64,000 nucleotides of DNA from Akkermansiaceae bacterium (GCA_018402445.1 JAGYIT010000016.1:244552-308551); one strand, 5' to 3'; shown: positions 39,191 through 51,134, counted from the first letter of the stretch. The notes: a model not told the origin generated them from the sequence alone. Numbers and translations are program-made.

Positions 39191-39224
39191 AAAAGCCCCA
39201 TCCGTCTTTTGGGTGGGGCTTTTT
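39191..39224. terminator. Bidirectional rho-independent terminator
   Basis: The stem AAAGCCCCA-tCC pairs with GG-gTGGGGCTTT around a short loop, with A-runs and T-runs on the two sides. It lies between two convergent genes, the lamin-tail gene and tatD, so it can end transcription from either direction. Confidence 0.85.
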
Positions 39225-39228
39225 CGTG

Positions 39229-40011
39229 TCATCCGGGAATATCGCATCCCCAGAAAGCCCGATGGTTCAGTACCACCCGGGCAAGGATACCAGTCCCCGC
39301 CCCCCGCCCGAAGGCCTCCGCGATGCGGCGGAGATTCGCCGGGTGGTTGATGCCTTCGCCGAGGGGAAATTCTATGCACTCCTCCGGCGGGATCATCTCC
39401 GGCGCGTCGGTTTCGAGGAGGATGCGGTCCGCGGGGAGCTTCCGGAAGACCTCCAACACCTTGGCTTTGCGCGGATGCAGGAAATGCCCGGAGAAGGAAA
39501 ACCACGCGCCTTTTTTCAGCAACCGCTCCGCGATCTCCGCCGAGCCGCCGAAGGAATGCATCAGGAATTTCTCCGGCCACGCCGCCGCACGATCCATCGC
39601 CTCGAAAAGCGGCTCCCAGGCCTTGAGGCAATGCACGGTCATCACCCGCCCCAGTTCCGCCGCGATCTCCGCCTGTTTCACAAAAACGGGGAACTGCACC
39701 TCCAGCCCCGGCGATTCCACCCAGCCATCCACACCCGCCTCGCCGACGCTCGCCTTCGGATCCGCCAACAGCCTTTCCCGCAACCTTTCCTCCCAACCCT
39801 CCACGGCCGTATCCGCATACCACGGGTGAATCCCATAAGCCGGGAAAACGAAGCCCGGAAAGTCCCGAGCCAGCCCAGCTACGGCCTCCCAATCCGCCTC
39901 CCGCGTCGCGTTCACCACACATCCGCTGATCCCCGCCGCCCGCATCTCAGCGATCAACTCGCCGACCGGTTTCCCAAACCGCGCGCTCTGCAGATGATTG
40001 TGCGAATCAAC
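39229..40011 (-). pseudogene. tatD: TatD-family hydrolase, start removed by a 252-bp element
   Basis: The reading frame encodes a metal-dependent TatD-type hydrolase: DSHNHLQSARFGKP (the HxH metal ligands), FPAYGIHPWYAD, ASVGEAGVDGW, MTVHCLKAWEPL, KFLMHSFGGS and ILLETDAPEM. The frame begins at position 40011 with GTT, and a TAG stop lies directly upstream inside the repeat element. No start codon precedes DSHNH. Removing the element and one copy of its ATCAA duplication gives GTG TTG TTT GAT TCG CAC, that is, an M-L-F-D-S-H start. Translation could begin at TTG 39957, but this loses the HxH ligands. The product is therefore probably inactive. Confidence 0.85.
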
Positions 40012-40262
40012 CTAAAATCCGCAGTTCAAACGAAGATTTTCACCGCAAAGGCGCAGAGGTCGCAGAGGGAACGCTGAGAAGAGTTTGTGTTTCGGGATAG
40101 TGCAGGGCATTTTTCACGGCAATTCCATTTCACCCATTGGGTGAACCATGCAGTTCCATCGTTTTTCCAAATTTTCTATCTTCCCACATGCAAGGCTCTG
40201 CGTTCCTTTGCGACCTCTGCGACTCTGCGGTGAAAAATTGATGCCCAACTGCGGTGTTTAGG
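40011..40262 (+). repeat. 252-bp non-autonomous element (MITE-like), copy 1
   Basis: The unit runs from CCTAAAATCCGCAGTT to GGTGTTTAGG. Its two ends are imperfect inverted repeats of about 50 bp (CCTAAA, CCGCAGTT, TTTTCACCGCA, GCAGAGG). The centre has the palindrome TTCACCCATTGGGTGAA. The 5-bp duplication ATCAA flanks it (40006-40010 and 40263-40267). No ORF is inside. It matches 43720-43971 in the opposite orientation with only a handful of substitutions. Confidence 0.9.
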
Positions 40263-40434
40263 ATCAAACAACACGCCGCGATTTTACCTTTTACTGCGCT
40301 TGTTTCCACCCCTCTTCCTTGGGAGTTAAAACTTGAATTTTGAAATTTCCCGCCCGATTCCCGCGCTTGCTTCCCCCGCATCCTCGGTGTATCGACCTTG
40401 CTCTTAGCCCGCGTAGGGCAATTCCCCATTTCTC

Positions 40435-43400
40435 ATGATCAAGTGGATTCTCCAAAAAATCGTCGGTAGCAAGAACCAGCGCGAACTGCGCCGCATCCGC
40501 CCGACCGTGGGCCGCATCAATGAAATCGAGGAAGCGCTGCAACGCGAGCCGGAGGAAAAGCTGCGCGAGCTCACCGCGAAATGGAAAACCCATCTCGCCC
40601 GCTACCATGATCTCGATGCACCCGCCAAGCCGGTGATCGCACGCATGTCGGAAGAGGAGCTTTCCGCCGCGGCCGCCGCACTGGAGGAGCGTTTCAAGGC
40701 GATGCGCGAGGAGTTCCCTTCCCTGCCCGCCTCGATTCGCCCCACCCCCGAGGCCATCGAGGAGGCGAAGGCCGCCTTCCACGAGATCGAACCCGCCTTC
40801 CAGAAAGCCCGCGCCCGGTATCTTGAGCAGATCCTGCCCGAGGCCTACGCCGTGGTGAAAAACGCCGCCCGCCGGATGTGCGGCACCACCATCGAGGTCA
40901 GCGAGCATCCCATCGAGTGGCAGATGGTGCACTTCGACGTGCAGCTCGTCGGCGGCATCGCCCTGCACCGCGGCATGATCGCGGAGATGCAGACGGGAGA
41001 GGGGAAAACCCTCGTCGCCACCCTGCCCGTCTATCTCAACGCCCTCACCGGCCTCGGCGTGCACGTCGTCACGGTCAACGATTACCTCGCGAAACGCGAC
41101 TCCGACTGGATGGGCGCACTGTTCCGCTACTTAGGCCTCAGTGTCGGCTGCATCCAGAACCAGATGCCCCCCTGGGATCGCCGCGATCATTACGGCTGCG
41201 ACATCACCTACGGCACCAACGCCGAGTTCGGCTTCGACTACCTCCGCGACAACGGCATGGCCACCTCCCGCGAAGACCAAGTCCAGCGCGGCCACTACTT
41301 CGCCATCATCGACGAGGTGGACTCCATCCTCATCGACGAGGCGCGCACGCCCCTCATCATTTCCGGCCCCACCGCCCAGTCCACCCACCAGTTCGACAAA
41401 TACCGCGCCTCCATCGACACCCTCGTCAAGAAGCAGACCCAGCTCTGCAACGACCTCGCCGCCGAGGCGAAAAAGCTCGCCGACGCCGGCGACATGGAGG
41501 GCGCGGGTCGTCTGCTTTTCAAAATCAAGCTCGGACAGCCCCGCAACCGCATGTTGATGCGCTTCATGGAGGAGCCGGAAAACCGCCGCCTCATCGAGAA
41601 AACGGAGCTCTCCTTTTACCAAGACGCCCAGAAAAAGGAACTCTTCGCACTCAAGGAGGAACTCTATTTCACCATCGACGAGAAAGGCAACGACGCCGAC
41701 CTCATGGAGATGGGCCGTGAGTTCCTTTCCCCCGGCGAGCCCGAATCCTTCACCCTCCCCGACCTCGGCACCGTTTTCGCCGACATCGATACGAACCTCG
41801 AACTCACCCCCGAGGAAAAGATCGCCACCAAGGAGGCCGCCCAAGATCGCATGAGCGTCCAGGCGGAGAAAATCCACAACATCACCCAACTCCTCAAGGC
41901 CTACTGCGTTTATGAAAAGGACGTCCAGTATGTGGTGAAAGACGGCAAGGTCATCATCGTCGATGACAACACCGGCCGCGAAATGCCGGGCCGCCGCTGG
42001 TCGGACGGACTCCACCAGGCCGTCGAGGCCAAGGAAGGCGTCGCCATCGAGAAGGAGACCCAGACCTTCGCCACGATCACGATCCAGAACTACTTCCGCC
42101 TTTACGAGAAACTCGCGGGCATGACCGGCACCGCCGAAACGGAAGCCGCTGAGTTCCATGACATCTACCGCCTCGACGTCCTCCCCATCCCGACGAACAC
42201 GCCGAACGTCCGCGTCGATGAGAACGACCAGGTTTTCAAGACCCGCCGCGAGAAGTTCAACGCGGTGATCGCGAAAATCGAGGAAGCCCATCAGAAAGGC
42301 CAGCCCGTCCTCTGCGGCACCGCCTCGGTCGAGTCCTCGCAGACACTCGCCCGGATGCTCCAGCGCGCCAAGATCCCGCACTCCGTCCTCAACGCGAAAT
42401 TCCACGAACAGGAAGCGGAAATCATTTCCCAGGCCGGCCAGCCCGGTGCCGTCACGGTCTCCACGAACATGGCGGGCCGCGGCACCGACATCAAGCTGGG
42501 CAAGGGCGTCCCGGAAGTCGGCGGCCTCTTCGTCATCGGCACGGAGCGCTACGAGTCCCGCCGCGTGGACCGCCAGCTCCGCGGCCGTTGCGCGCGCCAG
42601 GGCGATCCCGGGCGCTCCCAGTTCTTCATCTCCTTCGAGGACGACCTCATGCGCAACTTCGCCGCCGCCGACCGCATGACGGCGATGATGGAGCGCTTCG
42701 GCATGAAGGACGGCGAGGCGCTGGAGCACTCATGGCTCAACCGCTCCGTCGAGACCGCCCAGAAGCGCGTCGAGCAGCGCAACTACACTTGGCGTAAGCG
42801 TGTCCTCGATTTCGACGACGTGATGAACAAGCAGCGCGAGGTCGTCTATGGCTACCGTAACGAGGTGCTCGGTACCGAAACTCCGCGCGCCCTCGTCATC
42901 GAGATCATCGAGGAAACCATCCCCGCCAAAGTCCACGAATACATGGAGGAGCGCGACAAGGAATCCCCGGACTACAACGAGCTGATCGGCTGGATCAACA
43001 CCAATCTCCCCATCAGCGTCAAAGCCGACGATCTCAACGTCAACAACAGCCCGGATGAAATCTCCGCCTTCCTCGTCGCCAAGGTGAAGGAAACCTATGA
43101 GATCAAGGTCGGCGGTCTCCCTTACGAAGTCCTCGACCAGGAGGAGCGCCGTATGGTGCTCGTCGCCATCGACAAGCAATGGCAGGCGCATCTTTACAAC
43201 ATGGATGCGCTCCGCGAGGGCGTTGGCCTCCGCGCCCAGGGCCAGAAGGATCCGCTCATCGAATACAAGAACGAGGCCTACAACCTCTTCGTCACCCTGA
43301 TGGATTCCATCAAGCAGGAGGCGCTCACCAACCTCTTCCGCTCCGCTGCGAACCTTGAGGATTTCCTCAAGCAGCTCCACAGCCAGCCCCGCCAGCTCCA

Positions 43401-43620
43401 GGGCGGCGAGGCCGCCCTCACCCGCGACAACATGGCCTCCTCCGGCAGCATCGGGAACATCGATCCCTCGCAGCTAGCCTCCGGCGAGGACACCCCTGGC
43501 CTCAAGCTCAACCTCCCGAAACGCAAGCCCAGCTTCGCCATCGAAACCGCCGGCCGCAACGCCCCCTGCCCCTGCGGCTCCGGGAAAAAGTTCAAGCAGT
43601 GCTGCGGGAAAGAGGGGTGA
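40435..43620 (+). CDS. secA: Preprotein translocase ATPase SecA
   Basis: The 1061-residue protein drives secretory proteins through SecYEG. It shows Walker A (MIAEMQTGEGKTLVATLPV), the DEAD-type box (IIDEVDSILIDEARTPLIIS), NMAGRGTDIKLG, TERYESRRVDRQLRGRCARQ and the scaffold helix region. The C-terminus has the zinc motif CPCGSGKKFKQCC, which binds SecB or ribosomes. It is longer than the roughly 900 residues common in Proteobacteria, with an insertion after DKYRASID (around residues 330-450). The start is ATG 40435. The gene stands alone between the two 252-bp elements. Confidence 0.97.
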   Translation: MIKWILQKIVGSKNQRELRRIRPTVGRINEIEEALQREPEEKLRELTAKWKTHLARYHDLDAPAKPVIARMSEEELSAAAAALEERFKAMREEFPSLPASIRPTPEAIEEAKAAFHEIEPAFQKARARYLEQILPEAYAVVKNAARRMCGTTIEVSEHPIEWQMVHFDVQLVGGIALHRGMIAEMQTGEGKTLVATLPVYLNALTGLGVHVVTVNDYLAKRDSDWMGALFRYLGLSVGCIQNQMPPWDRRDHYGCDITYGTNAEFGFDYLRDNGMATSREDQVQRGHYFAIIDEVDSILIDEARTPLIISGPTAQSTHQFDKYRASIDTLVKKQTQLCNDLAAEAKKLADAGDMEGAGRLLFKIKLGQPRNRMLMRFMEEPENRRLIEKTELSFYQDAQKKELFALKEELYFTIDEKGNDADLMEMGREFLSPGEPESFTLPDLGTVFADIDTNLELTPEEKIATKEAAQDRMSVQAEKIHNITQLLKAYCVYEKDVQYVVKDGKVIIVDDNTGREMPGRRWSDGLHQAVEAKEGVAIEKETQTFATITIQNYFRLYEKLAGMTGTAETEAAEFHDIYRLDVLPIPTNTPNVRVDENDQVFKTRREKFNAVIAKIEEAHQKGQPVLCGTASVESSQTLARMLQRAKIPHSVLNAKFHEQEAEIISQAGQPGAVTVSTNMAGRGTDIKLGKGVPEVGGLFVIGTERYESRRVDRQLRGRCARQGDPGRSQFFISFEDDLMRNFAAADRMTAMMERFGMKDGEALEHSWLNRSVETAQKRVEQRNYTWRKRVLDFDDVMNKQREVVYGYRNEVLGTETPRALVIEIIEETIPAKVHEYMEERDKESPDYNELIGWINTNLPISVKADDLNVNNSPDEISAFLVAKVKETYEIKVGGLPYEVLDQEERRMVLVAIDKQWQAHLYNMDALREGVGLRAQGQKDPLIEYKNEAYNLFVTLMDSIKQEALTNLFRSAANLEDFLKQLHSQPRQLQGGEAALTRDNMASSGSIGNIDPSQLASGEDTPGLKLNLPKRKPSFAIETAGRNAPCPCGSGKKFKQCCGKEG

Positions 43621-43719
43621 ACCCCCGAAAATATTCCCACGCCCTGAATGGGCGCACGCGACAAGTTAAACGCAGACGCGTATGGAGGGGCGAATCAAAA
43701 AGCCGCCCCACCCCATGAA

Positions 43720-43971
43720 CCTAAATACCGCAGTTGGGTATCAATTTTTCACCGCAGAGTCGCAGAGGTCGCAAAGGAACGCAGAGCCTTGCATGTGGGA
43801 AGATAGAAAATTTGGAAAAACGATGGAACTGCATGGTTCACCCAATGGGTGAAATGGAATTGCCGTGAAAAATGCCCTGCACTATCCCGAAACATAAACT
43901 CTTCTCAGCGTTCCCTCTGCGCCCTCTGCGCCTTTGCGGTGAAAATCTTCGTTTGAACTGCGGATTTTAGG
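43720..43971 (-). repeat. 252-bp non-autonomous element (MITE-like), copy 2, inverted
   Basis: This copy has the same length as 40011-40262 and lies on the opposite strand. It starts CCTAAATACCGCAGTTGGG and ends TGCGGATTTTAGG. The 5-bp duplication ATGAA lies at 43715-43719 and 43972-43976. It sits in the 440-bp gap between secA and atpC, which otherwise holds no gene. Confidence 0.9.
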
Positions 43972-44059
43972 ATGAAGTGACGATGGGAAGAGCGGACGCA
44001 CTTAGCATCGGCTTTCCATGGTCAGCGGCGGATTCTGATCCGCCGCTCCATGCCACAGG

Positions 44060-44470
44060 TCAATGCAGATGCTTGCGCTTGAAGCGCAGGGCGGCGGACT
44101 GTTTGGCGATGATCGCCTGGAGATAAGCGACCTCTTCCGCGCCCATGTCGTGATCCATGGTCTTGAGTTTTTCCTCGGCGCGCTGCATCGCCTCTTCGGC
44201 GGCTTGCTCGTCGATCTCGGCCTCGCCGAGCGCCATGTCGGTGAGGACGACAGCCTTGTCCTGGGAGATTTCCGCGAAACCGGAACCCACCGCCAAGGTC
44301 ACGACCTGGCCGTCGCGCAGGTAGCGCAGCTCGCCGGGCTGGAGCGCGGTCACCAAGCCGGCATGGCTTGGCAGGATCCCCATTTCCCCGTCCGCTCCGG
44401 GCAGATAGACGTTCTCTACTGTGTCCGAGAAAATCTTTTTCTCAGGCGTGACGATTTCGAGGTGAAGCAT
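44060..44470 (-). CDS. atpC: F1Fo ATP synthase epsilon subunit
   Basis: The 136-residue protein has the beta-sandwich N-terminus (MLHLEIVTPEKKIFSDTVEN, then GEMGILPSHAGLVTALQPGE) and a C-terminal helical part (AEEAMQRAEEKLKTM). Epsilon links the rotor and can inhibit ATP hydrolysis. It is the last gene of the operon, 87 bp after atpD. A stem-forming repeat lies in that gap. Confidence 0.95.
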   Translation of the reverse strand: MLHLEIVTPEKKIFSDTVENVYLPGADGEMGILPSHAGLVTALQPGELRYLRDGQVVTLAVGSGFAEISQDKAVVLTDMALGEAEIDEQAAEEAMQRAEEKLKTMDHDMGAEEVAYLQAIIAKQSAALRFKRKHLH

Positions 44471-44495
44471 GTAGGTTGAGAGTTAAAAGTTATGG

Positions 44496-44544
44496 GTTAG
44501 AAGTTATTTGGAAGAATCTGCACTTCTAACAAATAACCTCTAAC
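44496..44544. other. Inverted repeat between atpD and atpC
   Basis: GTTAGAAGTTATTTG at 44496-44510 pairs with CAAATAACCTCTAAC at 44530-44544, 14 of 15 positions complementary. A similar repeat with the same core GTTAGAAGTTATT lies between atpA and atpG. Confidence 0.7.
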
Positions 44545-44557
44545 GACTAACGGGACA

Positions 44558-46033
<1,476 letters not shown>

Positions 46034-46037
46034 CTAG

Positions 46038-46126
46038 TGGTCAGTGATCGGTGATCAGTGGGTGGTATTTCGGAGTGGGACGGTTAATCGGGAAGTTTTC
46101 ATCTTGCGAGCACTGATCACTGACCA
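46038..46126. other. Inverted repeat between atpG and atpD
   Basis: TGGTCAGTGATCGGTG at 46038-46053 pairs with CACTGATCACTGACCA at 46111-46126, with 15 of 16 positions matching. The loop is about 57 nt. The short gap holds no other feature. Confidence 0.7.
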
Positions 46127-46144
46127 GCGCTCACTCGGCACTAT

Positions 46145-47005
46145 TTACTCCATCGCCTTCATGGCGGTGGTGATTTCAAGGAGTTCCGCGGTGATCGCGC
46201 CTTGGCGGACCTTGTTGTATTCGAGGGTGAGCTCCTTGATGAATTTCTTGGCGTTGTCGGTCGCGGCTTTCATGGCGACCATCCGTGCGGAATGCTCGGT
46301 GGCGCGCGCTTCGAGGAGCGCCTGATAGACCTGGAAATTGATGTAAAGAGGCAGGATGGAGGCCAGCACATCGGCGGCGGACGGCTCGAAGAGATGCTCG
46401 GTGGCGCGGCCGGCGATGAGGCCGTTGTCCTCGGAGGCTTCGGGCGGTTGCACGGGCAGCAGGGTGATCAGTTCCGGCACCTGCGTGAGGGTGTTCACGA
46501 AGCGCATGTGAATGATGGAAACCTTGTCGTAGTTGCCTTCCGTGAATTGCTTGGTCAGGAAAGAGGCGATCGCGCGCGCCTCGGCGAAGGGCACAGGGTC
46601 TTTCACGGAGAAATCCGCGAGAATGTTTTTCTGGAGCTTCTCCAGCATGATGCGGAGCTTGCGGCCGACGGTGACGTAATCCGCGGTGTCCGAGGTGGAA
46701 GAGCGGAGTTTCTTGGCGAGGTTCGTATTGAGCGGGCCGCAAAGACCCTTATCGGTGGAGATGACCAGTACGAGCTCGCGGTTTCCTTCGCGGACTTCGA
46801 GCAGAGGATGGGAGGCATCCTCGGATTCGCCGGCGCTGATGTCGCTGAGGACGGCGTTGAGCTGGGAGGAATAATCTCGCCCGGCCAGCGCTTGATCCTG
46901 GGCTTTCTTCATCTTTGCGGCCGCGACAAGCTGCATCGCCCGGGTGATCTGGGCGGTGTTCTTCACCGACTTGATGCGGCGGCGGATGTCTCGGAGGTTG
47001 GCCAT
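46145..47005 (-). CDS. atpG: F1Fo ATP synthase gamma subunit
   Basis: The 286-residue rotor shaft begins MANLRDIRRRIKSVKNTAQI, followed by TRAMQLVAAAKMKKAQ. The middle has VISTDKGLCGPLNTNLAKKL. The C-terminus ends with LTLEYNKVRQGAITAELLEI and the ITTAMKAME tail. These are the two coiled-coil ends that turn inside the alpha-beta ring. The gene lies between atpA and atpD. Confidence 0.97.
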   Translation of the reverse strand: MANLRDIRRRIKSVKNTAQITRAMQLVAAAKMKKAQDQALAGRDYSSQLNAVLSDISAGESEDASHPLLEVREGNRELVLVISTDKGLCGPLNTNLAKKLRSSTSDTADYVTVGRKLRIMLEKLQKNILADFSVKDPVPFAEARAIASFLTKQFTEGNYDKVSIIHMRFVNTLTQVPELITLLPVQPPEASEDNGLIAGRATEHLFEPSAADVLASILPLYINFQVYQALLEARATEHSARMVAMKAATDNAKKFIKELTLEYNKVRQGAITAELLEITTAMKAME

Positions 47006-47023
47006 TTTTTACTTTGTAAAAAG

Positions 47024-47087
47024 GTTAGACGTTATTGGTTATTAGTTAATGGGGAAGAGCCTAAATCGGAGCCGAATAACTTCTAAC
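47024..47087. other. Inverted repeat between atpA and atpG
   Basis: GTTAGACGTTATT at 47024-47036 pairs with AATAACTTCTAAC at 47075-47087 with one mismatch. The core is the same as in the atpD-atpC gap. Confidence 0.65.
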
Positions 47088-47101
47088 TTTTAACTAGTAA
47101 C

Positions 47102-48643
<1,542 letters not shown>

Positions 48644-48685
48644 TTTTGGAAGTTTGCTAGTGTGAAGTGTTCAGGAAAAAATCTG

Positions 48686-49078
48686 TTAGAAGGCTTTGGA
48701 AAGTCGGTCGAGGCGGCCTTTGACGGAGCCATCGAGAACGTCATCGCCGACCTTGATGCGGAGGCCGCCGAGGAGGTCGGGGTTGGTGGCGAAACGGATG
48801 GTTAGCTTGTCGCCGTAATCCTTGGCGAGGCTGGCGGTGATGCGCTGGCCCTCGGTGGCGGTAAGATCGATGGCGCTCTCGACAAGCACCTCGCGGCGCG
48901 CGGTTTCCAGGCGGGTGAGGCGCTGGATCGCGGCGAGGATGGCGCGGTAGTCTCGCGGCTGGGCTTCGATGAGTTTGGAGACGAGGTCGCGCAGCCTGCT
49001 GTCATCAAGCTGTCCGTTCACTTGGCACATGCCGTAGAGGCGGCGGGCGGTGGCGGCGGCGACTTTGGAGATTTTCAT
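48686..49078 (-). CDS. atpH: F1Fo ATP synthase delta subunit (short)
   Basis: The 130-residue stator protein lies between atpF and atpA. It retains the family C-terminal signature (NPDLLGGLRIKVGDDVLDGS, then VKGRLDRL). At 130 residues it is shorter than the 175-180 usual elsewhere, with a reduced N-terminal helical domain. It joins the b subunit to the top of F1. Confidence 0.9.
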   Translation of the reverse strand: MKISKVAAATARRLYGMCQVNGQLDDSRLRDLVSKLIEAQPRDYRAILAAIQRLTRLETARREVLVESAIDLTATEGQRITASLAKDYGDKLTIRFATNPDLLGGLRIKVGDDVLDGSVKGRLDRLSKAF

Positions 49079-49111
49079 CGGAGTGTGTTCAGGAAAAGTG
49101 GGGAGGGCGGA

Positions 49112-49672
49112 TCAGTTGCCGACCTTGGAAAGTGCCTCTTCGTTGATGCGGTTCTGGTCGTCGGAGGTGAGCACCTTGCCGGTGACCTGCGAGGTGGTCG
49201 CGGCGACGAGGCGGCCGAACTCGCGTTTGAGTTCCGTGGAGATGCGCTCGCGGTCGGCGTTGCCGGCGGCCTCGGCCTTGGCGAGGATCTGCTGGGCCTG
49301 GGCGATGGCCTCCTGCGTTTTCTGCTCGGAAAAGGCGGCGGCACCCTCTTTGGCCTCGGCGATGAGGCGGAGCGCTTGTTCGTTCGCTTTGGCGATCGCG
49401 GCGGCCGTGGTAGCCTCGGAATCGGCGAGCTGTTTCTCGATGCGCTTCAGCTTTTCCTCACCGGCGGCGATGCGCTCGCGGCGCTGTTCAAGCATGGCTT
49501 GGATGGGACCGAAGGCGAATTTCTTGAGTAGGAAGGCGAAGATCAGGAACCCGACCATTTGGGAAATGAGCAATTGTCCGTGAAGGCCGAACTGCTGCTG
49601 CAGGTTCTCGCCAACGGCTTTCAGATCCGAAGCGACGCCGCCCGATGCGGCCAGTATATGAACGAAATCCAT
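49112..49672 (-). CDS. atpF: F1Fo ATP synthase b subunit
   Basis: The start ATG at 49672 gives MDFVHILAASGG; the upstream frame to 49882 is not family-like and overlaps atpE. The product has about 186 residues with one membrane helix (ISQMVGFLIFAFLLKKF) and a long Ala/Glu/Lys-rich coiled coil. The end reads NRINEEALSKVGN. It forms the outer stalk, lying between atpE and atpH. Confidence 0.95.
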   Translation of the reverse strand: MDFVHILAASGGVASDLKAVGENLQQQFGLHGQLLISQMVGFLIFAFLLKKFAFGPIQAMLEQRRERIAAGEEKLKRIEKQLADSEATTAAAIAKANEQALRLIAEAKEGAAAFSEQKTQEAIAQAQQILAKAEAAGNADRERISTELKREFGRLVAATTSQVTGKVLTSDDQNRINEEALSKVGN

Positions 49673-49766
49673 GGGGAAAGGGGGTGTTGGGAGTTGGTGT
49701 CCTGCGGGAAAAAGGGGGTTGGCGGAAGGGCGGGCGATCCCACCCCTCCGCCTAGAGGCGAACGGG

Positions 49767-49958
49767 TTACGCTTTGCCGAGAAGGATCGTGATGATGAGC
49801 GCGCCTTCCGCAAGAGCGGAGATGAGCAGCGATTGCACGAGCACCTTGCCGGAAGCTCCTGGGTTGCGGCCGACGGCTTCACAAGCCTTGAGTCCGATGA
49901 GGCCGAGGGCGATGGTGGCGCCGAGAGCTGCGCCTGCGATTGCGATGTTTCCTGTCAT
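49767..49958 (-). CDS. atpE: F1Fo ATP synthase c subunit
   Basis: The 63-residue hairpin has two membrane helices joined by the polar loop RNPG. Helix 2 carries the ion-binding Glu51 in ISALAEGALIITILL. Helix 1 lacks the Gln typical of sodium c subunits, so proton coupling is inferred. At 63 residues it is short. The gene lies between atpB and atpF. Confidence 0.95.
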   Translation of the reverse strand: MTGNIAIAGAALGATIALGLIGLKACEAVGRNPGASGKVLVQSLLISALAEGALIITILLGKA

Positions 49959-50030
49959 TTTATTAGTGGTGTTGTTTTCAGTTTATTGGAACCCCTCACA
50001 GTCTTTGCCATGATCCGGGTGCCAAAAGTG

Positions 50031-50909
50031 TCAGTGGCCGTGTTCGCCTTCCTCTTCGTGATGGCACATGAGTGAGGTGAAAACGGCGGTGAGAAGGGTG
50101 AAAACGAGCGCCTGGATCAGCCCGACGAGTAGCTCCAGGAAATAGAAAGGCAGGGCGGCGAGCCATCCGAACCACTGGCCGCCCATCTGTAGCATCAGCT
50201 CAAGGAGGTTTTCGCCCGCGTAAACGTTGCCGTAGAGACGCAGCGTGAGCGTGAGCGGGCGGATCATGATCGATACGATCTCCAGGAAGCCGACGAGGAA
50301 GAAAATCACGTAAAGGAGGATCTTGATGAACCCCGCGCCCTCGCCCTGATAGACGAAGATGTGGGAAAGAAAACCGCCGAAACCGTTGTGTTTCACAGAC
50401 CAATAGATCCAGAGAGCAAAGAATGCGAGAGCAAGGCCAAGAGTGGTATTAAGATCTGCGTTCGCGCCGCGCAGCCACGGGATCAGATCGCTCTTCGTGC
50501 CGTCAGCGGCTACATCGTAATGGCCGACGGTGCCCACGGTGGGGAACATGCCCATCCAGTTTGCAAATACGATGAAGATGAAGACGGATCCGAAGAACCA
50601 GAAGGTTTCCCTAGCGAGCTTGGTTCCCATGATACCACCGAGGAAGCCCTCGAGTCCTTCGACAATGGTTTCTGCGAAATTCTGTAGGCCGCTGGGTATC
50701 AGCGAGATCTTACGGGTGGCCAGCTGGGCGAAAAAGATGATCACTCCGGCCACGATCCACATCGCGATCATCGAGTTGGTAATTTTGAAGAAACCGAGAT
50801 CCACCACCACCGGCGCATTAAAAGGCAGCGTGTGGTATCCGCCCTCCGCGCCGAAAGCGGACGCAAGGCAGAGGAACCAGACGGAAAGGATGGTAGCGAG
50901 GGTTCGCAT
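50031..50909 (-). CDS. atpB: F1Fo ATP synthase a subunit
   Basis: The start ATG at 50909 gives MRTLATILSVWFLCLASAFG, a signal-like N-terminus. The 292-residue product has several membrane helices and the key Arg in RPLTLTLRLYGNVYAGENLL. That arginine separates the two proton half-channels at the c-ring. The His-rich end (CHHEEEGEHGH) is unusual. It is the first gene of the operon; no atpI is seen upstream. Confidence 0.95.
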   Translation of the reverse strand: MRTLATILSVWFLCLASAFGAEGGYHTLPFNAPVVVDLGFFKITNSMIAMWIVAGVIIFFAQLATRKISLIPSGLQNFAETIVEGLEGFLGGIMGTKLARETFWFFGSVFIFIVFANWMGMFPTVGTVGHYDVAADGTKSDLIPWLRGANADLNTTLGLALAFFALWIYWSVKHNGFGGFLSHIFVYQGEGAGFIKILLYVIFFLVGFLEIVSIMIRPLTLTLRLYGNVYAGENLLELMLQMGGQWFGWLAALPFYFLELLVGLIQALVFTLLTAVFTSLMCHHEEEGEHGH

Positions 50910-50988
50910 GATAAAGTGGCTTGTTGGGGAGCCCGCTGCGGGAGGGCGAAGCGTCTTACTGACCCGCCCGATTTGCCGCAAGAGATAT

Positions 50989-51006
50989 TTGTGAAAAATT
51001 TCACAA
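50989..51006. promoter_or_regulatory. CRP/FNR-type palindrome in the divergent atpB-HU gap
   Basis: TTGTGAAAAATTTCACAA is an 8-2-8 inverted repeat whose core TGTGA-N6-TCACA is the CRP-family consensus. It is 80 bp before atpB and 129 bp before the HU gene. No CRP gene is in the window, so the regulator is not identified. Confidence 0.5.
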
Positions 51007-51134
51007 GCCACCGACTGTTTGCGCGGTAAGCGGGAAATGCTCGTGAAGTCAAGTGGACTCCAAAAAAAAAGCGATGAGCTGATAAACCTTTTATCTTGCA
51101 AAGCGATCCGGCTATTCGCAAAAAAGCTCTCGCC

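Noticed and set aside
41131..42729. 532-residue minus-strand open frame inside secA
   Set aside because: secA is unmistakable on the plus strand. Long antisense frames are common at this codon bias; 47114-48433 inside atpA is the same case.
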